DNA of 12,559 nt, taken from assembly GCA_022704725.1 (NCBI GenBank), contig JAKJFV010000018.1, forward strand, positions 1-12,559, written 5' to 3'. The notes beneath the pieces were generated by a model, which saw nothing but the letters and a program-made list of their open reading frames with translations, ran no database searches and had not been told where the DNA came from. The DNA is from Spirochaetota bacterium. GTDB lineage: Bacteria > Spirochaetota > Spirochaetia > Treponematales > Treponemataceae. The position numbers and the translations under genes were made by a program. This document shows positions 1-7,620 of the stretch, piece by piece (the stretch's first letter is position 1; the number at the start of each line of letters is the position of its first letter).

Positions 1-1121
1 GAAAAACCATCGTTATGAAGAGATGTATACATTGATTCTGTATGAGCATCAACACTGATAATCCAGTATATGCTTTTTTGGCCGTTAGACCGCGGACCTG
101 CTTTTTTAACAATAGTACTTATTCTTTCAATTTGTTCTTCTGTAAACTCAAAGGAGCAGCTTTCTATGACAAGTGAAAGATCCTTGTTTGTAAGTACTAA
201 TTCAATAAATTGCTCAATTTGAGGATGCATCATTGCCTCTCCCCAAAGAGATAATGAAATTACGGCATCTCCACTGAAATCTGATACTTTACTGATAATT
301 TCTGAAAATTTTTCTTTACTCATAAAATTATCAAACTTTCTGTCCCTTATCGTGCTGCCCTCTTCTTGTAAAAAGGCAGGGTACGGACAATATGTACAGG
401 AAGAACTGCAGGGCAGCGAAATTTGAAGAGCATAGTATGACGGCAGGGTTTTAAGAATAGCAAGATTGTAACAAAGCTTTTCAAAGCTTTCACCGCCGTT
501 TTCCATCAGCTCAAACATTCTTGCACATAATAGGGTATTTCTCTTTGTACCGCAGTGGAAATTGAGACGGAGAGAGCGAAGATCAAAGGGAGCTATATAT
601 GTTTCTATTTCAAAAGAGTTTATATCAGTTTTTAAAAGATTAAATAAAGTTTCCCTCTCAATATTTTCATGAGTATTTTTTTCGCAAAGATTTTTGAGAA
701 TCCGTACAGTCCCGCTGTCAATAATTTCCGGTGTTATTCCGTAGGGAAAACCCTCTGCAAAGGTATATTCACAGCGGTACCTATGGTGCATAGCTAAAAG
801 GTCCTTTGTGTAAGACTGATCCAAAAATGGACAATCAGCCCATGAATACACAGCAGTTGCAAACCCGCCTTTTTGCATACATTCGTCAATATGATGAAGC
901 AGGAGCCCTGTATTCCAGGAAGGCTCAATTATAAATTCAATTGGAACAGATGATTTTACTTTGTATTCCAAAGGTTCAGCAGAAAAAATAAACAGTTTTT
1001 CTGATCCTTCCACATCAACAGCCCACTCAACTGATACATCAAAAGCTGTTTTTCCTTTGAACTCTTTTTTTAGAGCATAATCTGACACGTTTCCGGCATA
1101 TAATATAACACAGGTTTTCAT
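1..1121 (-). CDS. spiro-SPASM-like radical SAM protein, C-terminus outside the window
   Basis: The visible part is 373 codons read leftward from ATG at 1121 with no stop, so the 3' end lies beyond base 1. Residues 238-245 read CSSSCTYC, a CxxxCxxC motif that binds the radical SAM 4Fe-4S cluster, followed by a plausible core (LSLWGEAMMHP near residues 307-317). The first ~210 residues look like a degenerate GT-A nucleotidyltransferase: CVILYAG at the N-terminus, FKGKTAFDVSVEWA near 21-34, and WADCPFLD at 94-101. This N-domain plus radical SAM layout matches the spirochaete family called spiro-SPASM; the SPASM cluster-binding tail would be off the window. The substrate is unknown. I see no Shine-Dalgarno before the ATG. 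An in-frame ATG at 1157 would add 12 residues but also lacks one, and 1121 fits better because the first beta strand begins there. Gene identity fairly sure, function unknown. Confidence 0.82.
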   Translation of the reverse strand, partial: MKTCVILYAGNVSDYALKKEFKGKTAFDVSVEWAVDVEGSEKLFIFSAEPLEYKVKSSVPIEFIIEPSWNTGLLLHHIDECMQKGGFATAVYSWADCPFLDQSYTKDLLAMHHRYRCEYTFAEGFPYGITPEIIDSGTVRILKNLCEKNTHENIERETLFNLLKTDINSFEIETYIAPFDLRSLRLNFHCGTKRNTLLCARMFELMENGGESFEKLCYNLAILKTLPSYYALQISLPCSSSCTYCPYPAFLQEEGSTIRDRKFDNFMSKEKFSEIISKVSDFSGDAVISLSLWGEAMMHPQIEQFIELVLTNKDLSLVIESCSFEFTEEQIERISTIVKKAGPRSNGQKSIYWIISVDAHTESMYTSLHNDGF

Positions 1122-1146
1122 AGTACATATATCGGCAAAAAAAAGC

Positions 1147-1176
1147 TTGCGCAACATAAAACAGTGATATACACTG
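1147..1176 (+). promoter_or_regulatory. possible promoter and operators of the glucosidase-transporter unit
   Basis: The 91-nt spacer between the divergent genes holds two palindromes. TTGCGCAA at 1147-1154 is a perfect 8-mer. CAGTGATATACACTG at 1162-1176 has perfect 5-bp arms around ATATA. A weak sigma70-type promoter can be drawn through them: TTGCGC at 1147-1152, a 17-nt spacer, and TACACT at 1170-1175, placing the start about 30 nt before the ATG at 1213. Each palindrome would then overlap a promoter element, as expected for repressor sites of a sugar operon. Both boxes match the consensus poorly and no regulator gene is present in the window, so this is a suggestion only. Confidence 0.3.
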
Positions 1177-1212
1177 AAATGAAGTAAATTTTAGTACGGG
1201 TGGAGAAAAGCT

Positions 1213-2925
1213 ATGACACAAAAGGGGAATGCCTGGTGGAAAGATAAAGCAGTGTATCAAATTTACCCGAGAAGTTTTTGCGACAGCAACGGCGACGGCA
1301 TAGGGGATATTCCGGGAATTACTTCAAAACTGGATTATTTAAAGGATCTCGGCATAGGCATTATGTGGCTTTCTCCGGTTTACTGCTCGCCAAATGATGA
1401 CAACGGCTACGACATAAGCAACTACCGCGACATTCAAAAAGAATTCGGCACGCTTAAAGATATGAAAAAACTCATAAGCGAAGCAAAAAAAAGAGATATA
1501 CGAATTATAATGGATTTAGTTATAAATCACACCTCAGATGAACACCCCTGGTTTACAGAAAGCCGCAAAAGCACCGGCAATCCCTACCGGGACTACTATA
1601 TTTGGAGAAAAGGAAAGCGTAATCACAAACATTCTTCTGATGCCCTTCAAAATCAAAAGCCGCCGAATAATTGGTCCAGTTTTTTTACCGGTCCTGCATG
1701 GCACTATGATACATTAACAGACGAATTCTACCTTCACCTCTTTTCCAGAAAACAGCCGGATCTAAATTACAATAATCCAAAGGTTCTTGCAGAAATTAAA
1801 GAGATACTAAAATTCTGGCTCGACTTGGGCATCAGCGGATTCAGGTGTGATGTAATTAATGTAATTTATAAATCAAGTCTTAAAGACGGCAAAAAACGTC
1901 TCGCATTAACAGGACGGGAGCACTATGTTTCTCAAGATGGATGCCACACAATTCTGAAGGAACTCAAACGCGATGTATTCAGTGCATATGACTGCTTCAC
2001 CGTTGGAGAAACAGTTCTTGTAGACACCGCTATGGCCCATGACCTGTGCTCTTCAGAACGGGGTGAACTCGATATGGTATTTTCGTTTGAACATATGGAT
2101 ACCGATCACATAAATAACAAATGGTTTAAAACAAAATTTAAGCCTGGTAAATTTATAAAGGTAATTACAAAGTGGCAATCCTGTCTTGATTGGAATGCAA
2201 ATTACCTGGAAAATCATGATCAGATCCGCAGTGTTTCCCGTTTTGGAAACGATACAAAATATCATGATGTTTCCGCAAAGATGCTCGCCGTCCTTCTGTT
2301 AACGCTGCGCGGCACTCCCTTTATCTACCAAGGGGAAGAAATTGGTATGACTAATGCGTATTTTTCAGATCTCAGCGAAATTAAAGATGTCGAGTCGCAT
2401 TATGTTAATGAACTGGCAAAAAAAATGCATTTTCCGCCGTCTATCCGCTGGAAAATGATACAAAAATCTTCAAGAGACAATGCACGGACTCCCATGCAGT
2501 GGAATACCCAAGAGCATGCAGGGTTTTCTCCCAAGGGTAAAAGCGAGCCATGGATACGTGTTAACAGCAATTTTAGAACTATAAACGTCGAAAACCAAAG
2601 TAAAAACAAAGATTCAATATTATCATTCTACAAATGCCTCCTTTCTCTCAGAAGCGGGAAAAAATCCATTTTAAAAGGCAGCTTTTTCGCGCTTCCAGGG
2701 CCGAAAGATGTCTTCTGTTACGAAAGAGAATTTGAAGATGAACGCTGCATAATTCTTATCAATTTTTCCCAAAAAACTAAAAAGCTTACAAATGTAATCC
2801 AGTCACACATTAAAAACGGAACTATTCTGTGTTCAAATTACAACCATACTGATATCAGCTGCTTCGTTACTCTGAATCCATACGAGGCGGTAATTATAGA
2901 AACTTCTCAAGGAGATAAATCATGA
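1213..2925 (+). CDS. GH13 alpha-glucosidase, oligo-1,6-glucosidase type
   Basis: Cytosolic (no signal peptide) GH13 enzyme of 570 aa, near the family's usual 550-570, that should cut glucose from the non-reducing end of small alpha-glucosides. Visible motifs in order: DSNGDGIGD at 24-32 (metal-loop type), region I DLVINH at 101-106, region V QPDLN at 181-185 typical of the oligo-1,6-glucosidase subfamily, region II GFRCDVIN with nucleophile D213, region III VGET with acid/base E266, and region IV ENHD with D336. A C-terminal beta domain follows from about residue 490. The Val directly after the nucleophile is the known marker for alpha-1,6 over alpha-1,4 preference. GGAG at 1202-1205 lies 7 nt before the ATG. 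Trehalose-6-phosphate hydrolase shares these motifs, but the adjacent symporter brings in unphosphorylated sugar, favouring isomaltose-like substrates. Exact substrate uncertain. Confidence 0.93.
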   Translation: MTQKGNAWWKDKAVYQIYPRSFCDSNGDGIGDIPGITSKLDYLKDLGIGIMWLSPVYCSPNDDNGYDISNYRDIQKEFGTLKDMKKLISEAKKRDIRIIMDLVINHTSDEHPWFTESRKSTGNPYRDYYIWRKGKRNHKHSSDALQNQKPPNNWSSFFTGPAWHYDTLTDEFYLHLFSRKQPDLNYNNPKVLAEIKEILKFWLDLGISGFRCDVINVIYKSSLKDGKKRLALTGREHYVSQDGCHTILKELKRDVFSAYDCFTVGETVLVDTAMAHDLCSSERGELDMVFSFEHMDTDHINNKWFKTKFKPGKFIKVITKWQSCLDWNANYLENHDQIRSVSRFGNDTKYHDVSAKMLAVLLLTLRGTPFIYQGEEIGMTNAYFSDLSEIKDVESHYVNELAKKMHFPPSIRWKMIQKSSRDNARTPMQWNTQEHAGFSPKGKSEPWIRVNSNFRTINVENQSKNKDSILSFYKCLLSLRSGKKSILKGSFFALPGPKDVFCYEREFEDERCIILINFSQKTKKLTNVIQSHIKNGTILCSNYNHTDISCFVTLNPYEAVIIETSQGDKS

Positions 2926-2980
2926 GCGAATAATTAAGAGAAACCGCTTCACATTCGGTCTAGGAACTATAGGGCGGGAC
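2909..2980 (+). pseudogene. frameshifted 5' end of the GPH transporter gene
   Basis: AAGGAG at 2909-2914 lies 7 nt before an ATG at 2922, which overlaps the glucosidase stop (ATGA), the usual arrangement for a coupled operon gene. That ATG reads only M-S-E and then TAA at 2931-2933. The transporter frame, open from base 2900, reads IIKRNRFTFGLGTIGRD up to the ATG at 2981, which is the typical N-terminus of this family (FGxGxxGxD before the first helix). Adding one A to the AA of GCGAATAATT would join ATG 2922 to this frame as M-S-E-I-I-K-R-N-R-F. So one base appears lost, by mutation or by sequencing error. The frame has no ATG, GTG or TTG between 2900 and 2981, and I see no slippery heptamer. 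Confidence 0.75.
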
Positions 2981-4291
2981 ATGGTGTATTCCATGGTAAG
3001 TATGTACCTTATCTTTTATTTGTCTGATATTTTAAAACTTGATGATGCTGCAATATTGTATGCCACAAATATAATGCTTGCAGCCCGGATATTTGACGCT
3101 TTGAATGATCCCATTATGGGAACCATAGTTGACAACACGAAAAGCCGCTTCGGCAAATTTAAACCCTGGATTGTTTTCGGATCCCTCTTAAGCGGTCTAA
3201 TCACAATTTTACTCTTTACTGATATAGGACTTAAAGGCAGCAAATTTATTGCCATGTTTGCGGTTCTTTACGTTGCATGGGGCATTGCATTTACAACAAA
3301 TGATATTTCTTTTTGGTCAATGCTGCCGTCACTGAGTACATCACAAAAGGAACGCGAGAAAATCGGGGCATTTGCAAGAATTTGCGCAAATATCGGTCTG
3401 TTTTTTGTTGTAAGCGCCATTGTGCCTATAACAAACGCTCTTGGTAATGTTCTGGGCAGTATGAGAAGCGCCTACATGGTATTCGCCATGGGTATTGTTG
3501 CAGTTCTTCTTATTTTTCAAGCAGTTACGGTCCTGGGTGTAAAGGAAATTGACACACCGGTTATCTCAAAAGAAAAAAATGAAGCAACCAGCTTAACTGG
3601 AATGTTTAAAGCAATTTTTAAAAATGACCAGCTTTGTGTCACGGCGATTTCTATGAGCCTTTTTATGATCGGCTATATGACAACAACAAGTTTTGGTCTG
3701 TACTTTTTTAAATATGCGTACAAGGACGAAGGCATGTACTCCATATTTGCCCTCATTTTGGGTGTTGCCCAGCTTACAGCATTAAGTGTTTTTCCGCTGT
3801 TTAGTAAAAAATTTACAAGGAAACAGCTTTATGCAGGTTCAATAATTCTTGTGATCTGCGGCTATATAATCTTCTTTTTTTCTCCTATGAATATGATTCC
3901 TATAGGCATAGGCGGTTTGTGTATTTTTTTCGGACAAGCATTCATTCAGCTTTTAATGCTTATGTTCCTTGCCGACACAGTTGAATACGGTCAGTGGAAA
4001 TTAGGAAAAAGAAATGAGGGTGTAACCTTCTCTATTCAGCCCTTCATAAATAAACTTGGAGGTGCCGTCGCATCCGGTATTGTAGGTTATATTATTGTGA
4101 TTTCAGGAATTAATAGTGCAATAACCCCCGATGATGTAACGGAGGAGGGACTATTGTTAATGAAACTTGCAATGTTAATACTTCCGCTTATTTCAATTCT
4201 TGCAGGTTTTATAGTATACTTAACCAAGTTTAAAATTGATTCAGTTTTTTTTGGAAAAATTTTATCTGATTTGGAGAAAAACCAATCTTAA
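2981..4291 (+). CDS. GPH-family sugar:cation symporter (MelB-like)
   Basis: Polytopic inner-membrane transporter of the glycoside-pentoside-hexuronide family, which imports unmodified sugars with Na+ or H+. From ATG 2981 it is 436 aa, mostly hydrophobic helices. Family marks: RIFDALNDPIMG at 36-47, whose D39 and D43 match MelB Asp55 and Asp59; the following loop DNTKSRFGKFKPW at 51-63; and the late LADTVEYGQWKLGKRNEG segment. A start at 2981 cuts about 20 residues, including the Asp just before this Met (GRD), which corresponds to cation-binding Asp19 of MelB. The intended start is most likely ATG 2922, now out of frame. The ATG at 2981 has only a GGGCGGG stretch 2 nt away and no proper Shine-Dalgarno. 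The remainder of the frame is intact. It sits directly behind the alpha-glucosidase, so an alpha-glucoside is the likely cargo. Confidence 0.88.
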   Translation: MVYSMVSMYLIFYLSDILKLDDAAILYATNIMLAARIFDALNDPIMGTIVDNTKSRFGKFKPWIVFGSLLSGLITILLFTDIGLKGSKFIAMFAVLYVAWGIAFTTNDISFWSMLPSLSTSQKEREKIGAFARICANIGLFFVVSAIVPITNALGNVLGSMRSAYMVFAMGIVAVLLIFQAVTVLGVKEIDTPVISKEKNEATSLTGMFKAIFKNDQLCVTAISMSLFMIGYMTTTSFGLYFFKYAYKDEGMYSIFALILGVAQLTALSVFPLFSKKFTRKQLYAGSIILVICGYIIFFFSPMNMIPIGIGGLCIFFGQAFIQLLMLMFLADTVEYGQWKLGKRNEGVTFSIQPFINKLGGAVASGIVGYIIVISGINSAITPDDVTEEGLLLMKLAMLILPLISILAGFIVYLTKFKIDSVFFGKILSDLEKNQS

Positions 4292-4298
4292 TTTTTTT
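4268..4298 (+). terminator. weak rho-independent terminator candidate after the transporter
   Basis: GATTTGG at 4268-4274 can pair with CCAATC at 4282-4287 (six pairs, one bulged T, loop AGAAAAA). Seven T residues follow at 4292-4298. It overlaps the end of the transporter reading frame and would separate the sugar genes from xseA. The stem is short and AT-rich, so it may be incidental. Confidence 0.3.
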
Positions 4299-4315
4299 GG
4301 GATTTACAATACGGT

Positions 4316-4321
4316 AAGGAG
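4316..4321 (+). promoter_or_regulatory. ribosome binding site setting the TTG start of xseA
   Basis: AAGGAG ends 8 nt before TTG at 4330. The protein from that TTG begins with the usual short lead-in to the XseA OB fold, and no ATG is suitably placed, so TTG is taken as the start. Confidence 0.75.
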
Positions 4322-4329
4322 TTCTCTCT

Positions 4330-5553
4330 TTGAGCAATACACTTTTTCAAGACTTCTCATCCATTACCCTTACGGTCTCTGATCTTACAGGAATAATTAA
4401 AGAATTACTCGAAGGTTCTTTTCCTCTAATCACCGTAGAAGGTGAAATTTCTAATTATCGTCCGTCCAGCACAGGGCATATTTATTTTACTTTAAAAGAT
4501 GAACACGCTTCAATTTCGGCTGTTCTTTTTAAAGGCAAGTCGCGCTATCTGGCTTTTACTCCTAAAGACGGAATGAAGATTAGAGCAAAGGGTTCATTAT
4601 CGGTATATGCACAGCGGGGATCGTATCAGATTGTTATTGATTCCATGGAAGAAACTGGAAGCGGCGATATATTAAAACTGCTGGAACAAAGAAAAAGAGC
4701 GCTTGCAGAAGAAGGATTATTTGACAGCGAAAGAAAACAGAATATACCGTATTTTCCGCGATGCATAGGCGTCGTAACCAGCCCCACAGGCGCAGCCCTC
4801 AGAGATGTTCTTCAAATACTTAACCGGAGAAATCCTAAGGTTTCTGTTATTATTTTACCCTGTCCCGTTCAGGGTAGCGACGCAGGAAAAATTATTGCGA
4901 AGCAGATCGATATTGCCAATGTACACAATCTTTGTGATGTGCTTATTGTCGGGCGCGGAGGCGGATCCCTTGAAGATCTACTCCCCTTTTCTGAAGAAGA
5001 AGTTGTCCGCTCAATTGCAGCATCGAAAATCCCAGTAATATCTGCAGTGGGTCATGAAATAGACTGGGCTTTGTCAGATTATGCCGCGGATGTGAGAGCC
5101 CCTACTCCGTCAGCTGCAGCAGAACTTGCAGTCCCTCCATTGGATGAAATTAATCAGGCACTTGAAAATTATGTAGATAGTTTTGAACAGACAATAAATC
5201 ATAAACTTGAACATACAAAGGCGCTTGTACGCAGTTTTTCATCAGATAATCTAGAACTGCGCTTTAGAAGCATTGAACAGCCTCTTCTACAGCGTTTTGA
5301 TGATGCAAAGGAAGATCTTCTTGATGCGATGAAGACACTTGTGAGTGAAAGAAGACAGGCGCTGCAGATGGCAGTTCTTAATTTGGAATCGCTTAATCCC
5401 CTGGCAATTTTAGAACGGGGATTTTCTGTTGTAACCGATGCTGAATCCGGCAGGGTAATAACAGATGCAGCACAAACTAATACCGGAGCAGCTCTAGTAA
5501 TCAGACCATTTAAGGGTTCGATCACTGCACAGGTAACAAATTCTACTACTTAA
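4330..5553 (+). CDS. xseA: exodeoxyribonuclease VII large subunit
   Basis: Catalytic subunit of exonuclease VII, which with XseB degrades single-stranded DNA from both ends to short oligonucleotides in the cytoplasm. The product is 407 aa, within the family range. An N-terminal OB-fold DNA-binding domain covers about residues 12-105 (VEGEISNYRPSSTGHIYFTLKDE at 36-58). The catalytic region carries GVVTSPTGAALRDVL at 147-161, GRGGGSLEDLLPF at 208-220 and GHEID at 241-245, then RAPTPSAAAE at 256-265. A long helical, charged segment at about 270-350 is the coiled-coil region expected to hold XseB subunits. The common form of the active-site motif is GHETD; here Thr is Ile. Translation starts at TTG with AAGGAG upstream. 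xseB follows after 18 nt, so the two subunits are made from one transcript. Confidence 0.95.
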   Translation: MSNTLFQDFSSITLTVSDLTGIIKELLEGSFPLITVEGEISNYRPSSTGHIYFTLKDEHASISAVLFKGKSRYLAFTPKDGMKIRAKGSLSVYAQRGSYQIVIDSMEETGSGDILKLLEQRKRALAEEGLFDSERKQNIPYFPRCIGVVTSPTGAALRDVLQILNRRNPKVSVIILPCPVQGSDAGKIIAKQIDIANVHNLCDVLIVGRGGGSLEDLLPFSEEEVVRSIAASKIPVISAVGHEIDWALSDYAADVRAPTPSAAAELAVPPLDEINQALENYVDSFEQTINHKLEHTKALVRSFSSDNLELRFRSIEQPLLQRFDDAKEDLLDAMKTLVSERRQALQMAVLNLESLNPLAILERGFSVVTDAESGRVITDAAQTNTGAALVIRPFKGSITAQVTNSTT

Positions 5554-5571
5554 TGAAATTCGGGAGGATAT

Positions 5572-5808
5572 ATGGAATCATTCGAAAAAAGACTTGAACG
5601 CTTGGAAAAGCTTAACAATTCTATAAAAAAAAGCGATCTGCCCATGGAAGATGCTCTAAAATTATTTGAAGAGGGTATTAAACTTGCAAAATCGATGGAA
5701 AAAGATTTGGATAAAATTGAAAGCAGAATACAGATACTCATGAATCAGCCGGTCTCTGTACAGGATAAACCTGAACTTGATCTTTTTTCCGCTATTGATG
5801 ATGATTAA
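5572..5808 (+). CDS. xseB: exodeoxyribonuclease VII small subunit
   Basis: A 78-residue helical protein, the same size as E. coli XseB. The family pattern is clear: FEKRLERLEKLNNSIKKSDLPMEDALKLFEEGIKLAK over residues 4-40, with the L-P-(ED)-A-L turn between two helices. Several small subunits bind the helical arms of XseA and are needed for a properly regulated exonuclease VII. GGGAGG at 5562-5567 is a strong ribosome binding site 4 nt before the ATG. It lies between xseA (18 nt upstream) and mutL (3 nt downstream), consistent with one operon. The acidic tail (ELDLFSAIDDD) is variable in this family. Confidence 0.93.
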   Translation: MESFEKRLERLEKLNNSIKKSDLPMEDALKLFEEGIKLAKSMEKDLDKIESRIQILMNQPVSVQDKPELDLFSAIDDD

Positions 5809-5811
5809 ACT

Positions 5812-7620
5812 ATGAATAAACCTTTTTTAAGCAGCAGAGGTATAATCAGGCCGGTAAAGAATCTTACACCGGAAGTTGCACGAAAAATTGCTGCCGGCGA
5901 GGTTATAGACAGACCGAATGCAGTAGTCCGGGAACTCATGGATAATGCAATAGATGCCGGAGCCGATACAATTACGGTAGAAATAACCGGAGGCGGCATT
6001 GACAATATTTGCGTGTCAGATGACGGAATCGGTTTATCAAAAGAAGACCTTGAACACTGTGCAAAACCTCACGCCACAAGTAAGATCGAGCATGAAACAG
6101 ATTTATTAAAACTTTCTACTCTTGGATTCCGGGGAGAAGCGCTTGCCTCCATCGCAGCAGTGAGCAGACTCGATATTACTTCTCGAAGAATTGAAGAAAA
6201 ACACGGATGGCACCTTCATGCTGAGGTTACACAGAACTATGAAATCGAACCTGCAATATTGGAAAAGGGAACAAGAGTTCAATCAAGCGGTCTGTTTGAA
6301 AATTTTCCAGCACGACGGTTATTCCTAAAAAGACCTGCATCTGAGGGCAGTCTCTGCAGACAAACCTTCATTGAAAAAGCCCTGCCCTTCACTGATATTG
6401 CATTCCGCCTTCTTGCAGATAATTCCGCAAAAATATTTTTCCCTGCCGGGCAGACAAAAAAGGAGCGATTCACACAGGCGTTTTCATTGGAAAACCAGAA
6501 TTCACTTTTCTCTGAGCTCACAGCCTCAGATCCCTCTTCTGAACCCCGGTGGAATATCAGTATAGTAATTGGAGATACAGAGGTCACACGGACTGACAGA
6601 AAACTTATACATATCTATGTAAATAACCGGAAAATAAACGAGTACAGCTTAATTCAGGCTGTCGAATACGGCTGCGAAGGCTGCTTTCCAAATGCGCTTC
6701 ATCCTGTATGCTGTGTTTTTGTGGAAATCGATCCTTCTTTGGTTGATTTTAATATACATCCTGCCAAAAGAGAGGTTCGGTTTAAAGATATTGGACCCGT
6801 ACATCATGCAGTGAGCACTACCCTGCGGTCCTTTTTCCGTCAGCATTCTTTATCTCAGAACTCTGTAATTCCTGTAGAACAGGACTTTTTTACAAGGGAA
6901 AGTTCTTTTTATCCGGGCAGTAGTACGCCTGAAAAAAAAACATTTTCATATTCATCCGTAACCCCCAAAGATTTCAAACAAGCCTCGGAGTATTCCTTTT
7001 ACCCAAATACATCACTTCGCTCTTTTAATAAGAAAACAGATATAGAACATACGGAAAGCGGAAGGATACCGCAGAAAGACGATTTTACCTACTTCGGATC
7101 ATTTGAATCCCTGTTTTTGCTTGCAGAAAAAGACGGAAAACTCTACATCATCGATCAGCATGCGGGACATGAACGGGTGCTCTTTAACAGATTTATACAA
7201 GCACAGGGGAAAAAACAGGAACTGCTTATTCCCTACATTATAACAACTTCTTCGGATGAAGAAGACAGCTACCTGGATTCTATTACTTCCGCTCTAGATG
7301 AGGCAGGTTTTGCCATTTCTCAAAGAGAAAAAGGCTGCTGGGAAGTAAAGAGCGTAAATGTCCAATGGCAGGGAAATGAAAATGATTTAGAAAAAGATAT
7401 TCTTGAAAAAAAACTTAATCCCGAGGATCTTACCCGTTCTATTGCAGCATCGGCTGCCTGCAGAGCTGCTGTAAAAGATAAGGACTACCTTGACACTTCA
7501 AGCGCAATCGAACTAATTCGTCAAATCCTCAGCTTGGAAGATCCTCATTGTCCGCACGGAAGACCCGTTTGGACAATCATTACGAAAGAAGAATTATTTG
7601 AACGGGTTAAAAGAACCTGA
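5812..7620 (+). CDS. mutL: DNA mismatch repair protein MutL, endonuclease type
   Basis: MutL couples MutS mismatch recognition to strand incision and repair. The product has 602 aa. The N-terminal GHKL ATPase shows AAGEVIDRPNAVVREL with catalytic E41, the Mg-binding N45, DDGIGL at 70-75, HATSKI, GFRGEALASIAAVSRL and FPARRLFLK. A Ser/Phe/Lys-rich linker spans about 345-420. The C-terminal dimer and endonuclease domain has DQHAGHE at 448-454, AACRAAVK, and CPHGRP at 580-585, so it belongs to the self-nicking MutL group used by bacteria lacking MutH. Two departures: motif I reads LMDN rather than LVEN, and the nuclease motif DQHAxxExxxxE ends in N459. It starts 3 nt after xseB with no clear Shine-Dalgarno, so translational coupling is likely. 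About 10 residues precede the usual MutL N-terminus, and no better ATG is available. Confidence 0.96.
   Translation: MNKPFLSSRGIIRPVKNLTPEVARKIAAGEVIDRPNAVVRELMDNAIDAGADTITVEITGGGIDNICVSDDGIGLSKEDLEHCAKPHATSKIEHETDLLKLSTLGFRGEALASIAAVSRLDITSRRIEEKHGWHLHAEVTQNYEIEPAILEKGTRVQSSGLFENFPARRLFLKRPASEGSLCRQTFIEKALPFTDIAFRLLADNSAKIFFPAGQTKKERFTQAFSLENQNSLFSELTASDPSSEPRWNISIVIGDTEVTRTDRKLIHIYVNNRKINEYSLIQAVEYGCEGCFPNALHPVCCVFVEIDPSLVDFNIHPAKREVRFKDIGPVHHAVSTTLRSFFRQHSLSQNSVIPVEQDFFTRESSFYPGSSTPEKKTFSYSSVTPKDFKQASEYSFYPNTSLRSFNKKTDIEHTESGRIPQKDDFTYFGSFESLFLLAEKDGKLYIIDQHAGHERVLFNRFIQAQGKKQELLIPYIITTSSDEEDSYLDSITSALDEAGFAISQREKGCWEVKSVNVQWQGNENDLEKDILEKKLNPEDLTRSIAASAACRAAVKDKDYLDTSSAIELIRQILSLEDPHCPHGRPVWTIITKEELFERVKRT

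Noticed and set aside
1039..1260. Minus-strand open frame of 73 codons across the divergent spacer
   Set aside because: It overlaps the radical SAM gene start and the glucosidase start in other frames, and its translation is not protein-like.
1213..2925. Trehalose-6-phosphate hydrolase (TreC) identity
   Set aside because: Motifs allow it, but there is no PTS component nearby and the neighbour is a symporter for unphosphorylated sugars.
2922..2940. Programmed frameshift to join ATG 2922 to the transporter frame
   Set aside because: No slippery heptamer, no stimulatory structure seen, and GAA-TAA does not allow an obvious tRNA slip; a one-base loss is simpler.
5199..5525. Minus-strand open frame of 108 codons inside xseA
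   Set aside because: Ser/Arg/Leu-rich antisense shadow of a well-supported gene, with no ribosome site or recognisable motif.
6279..6587. Minus-strand open frame of 102 codons inside mutL
   Set aside because: Lies opposite the conserved MutL ATPase region; no sign of selection as a protein.
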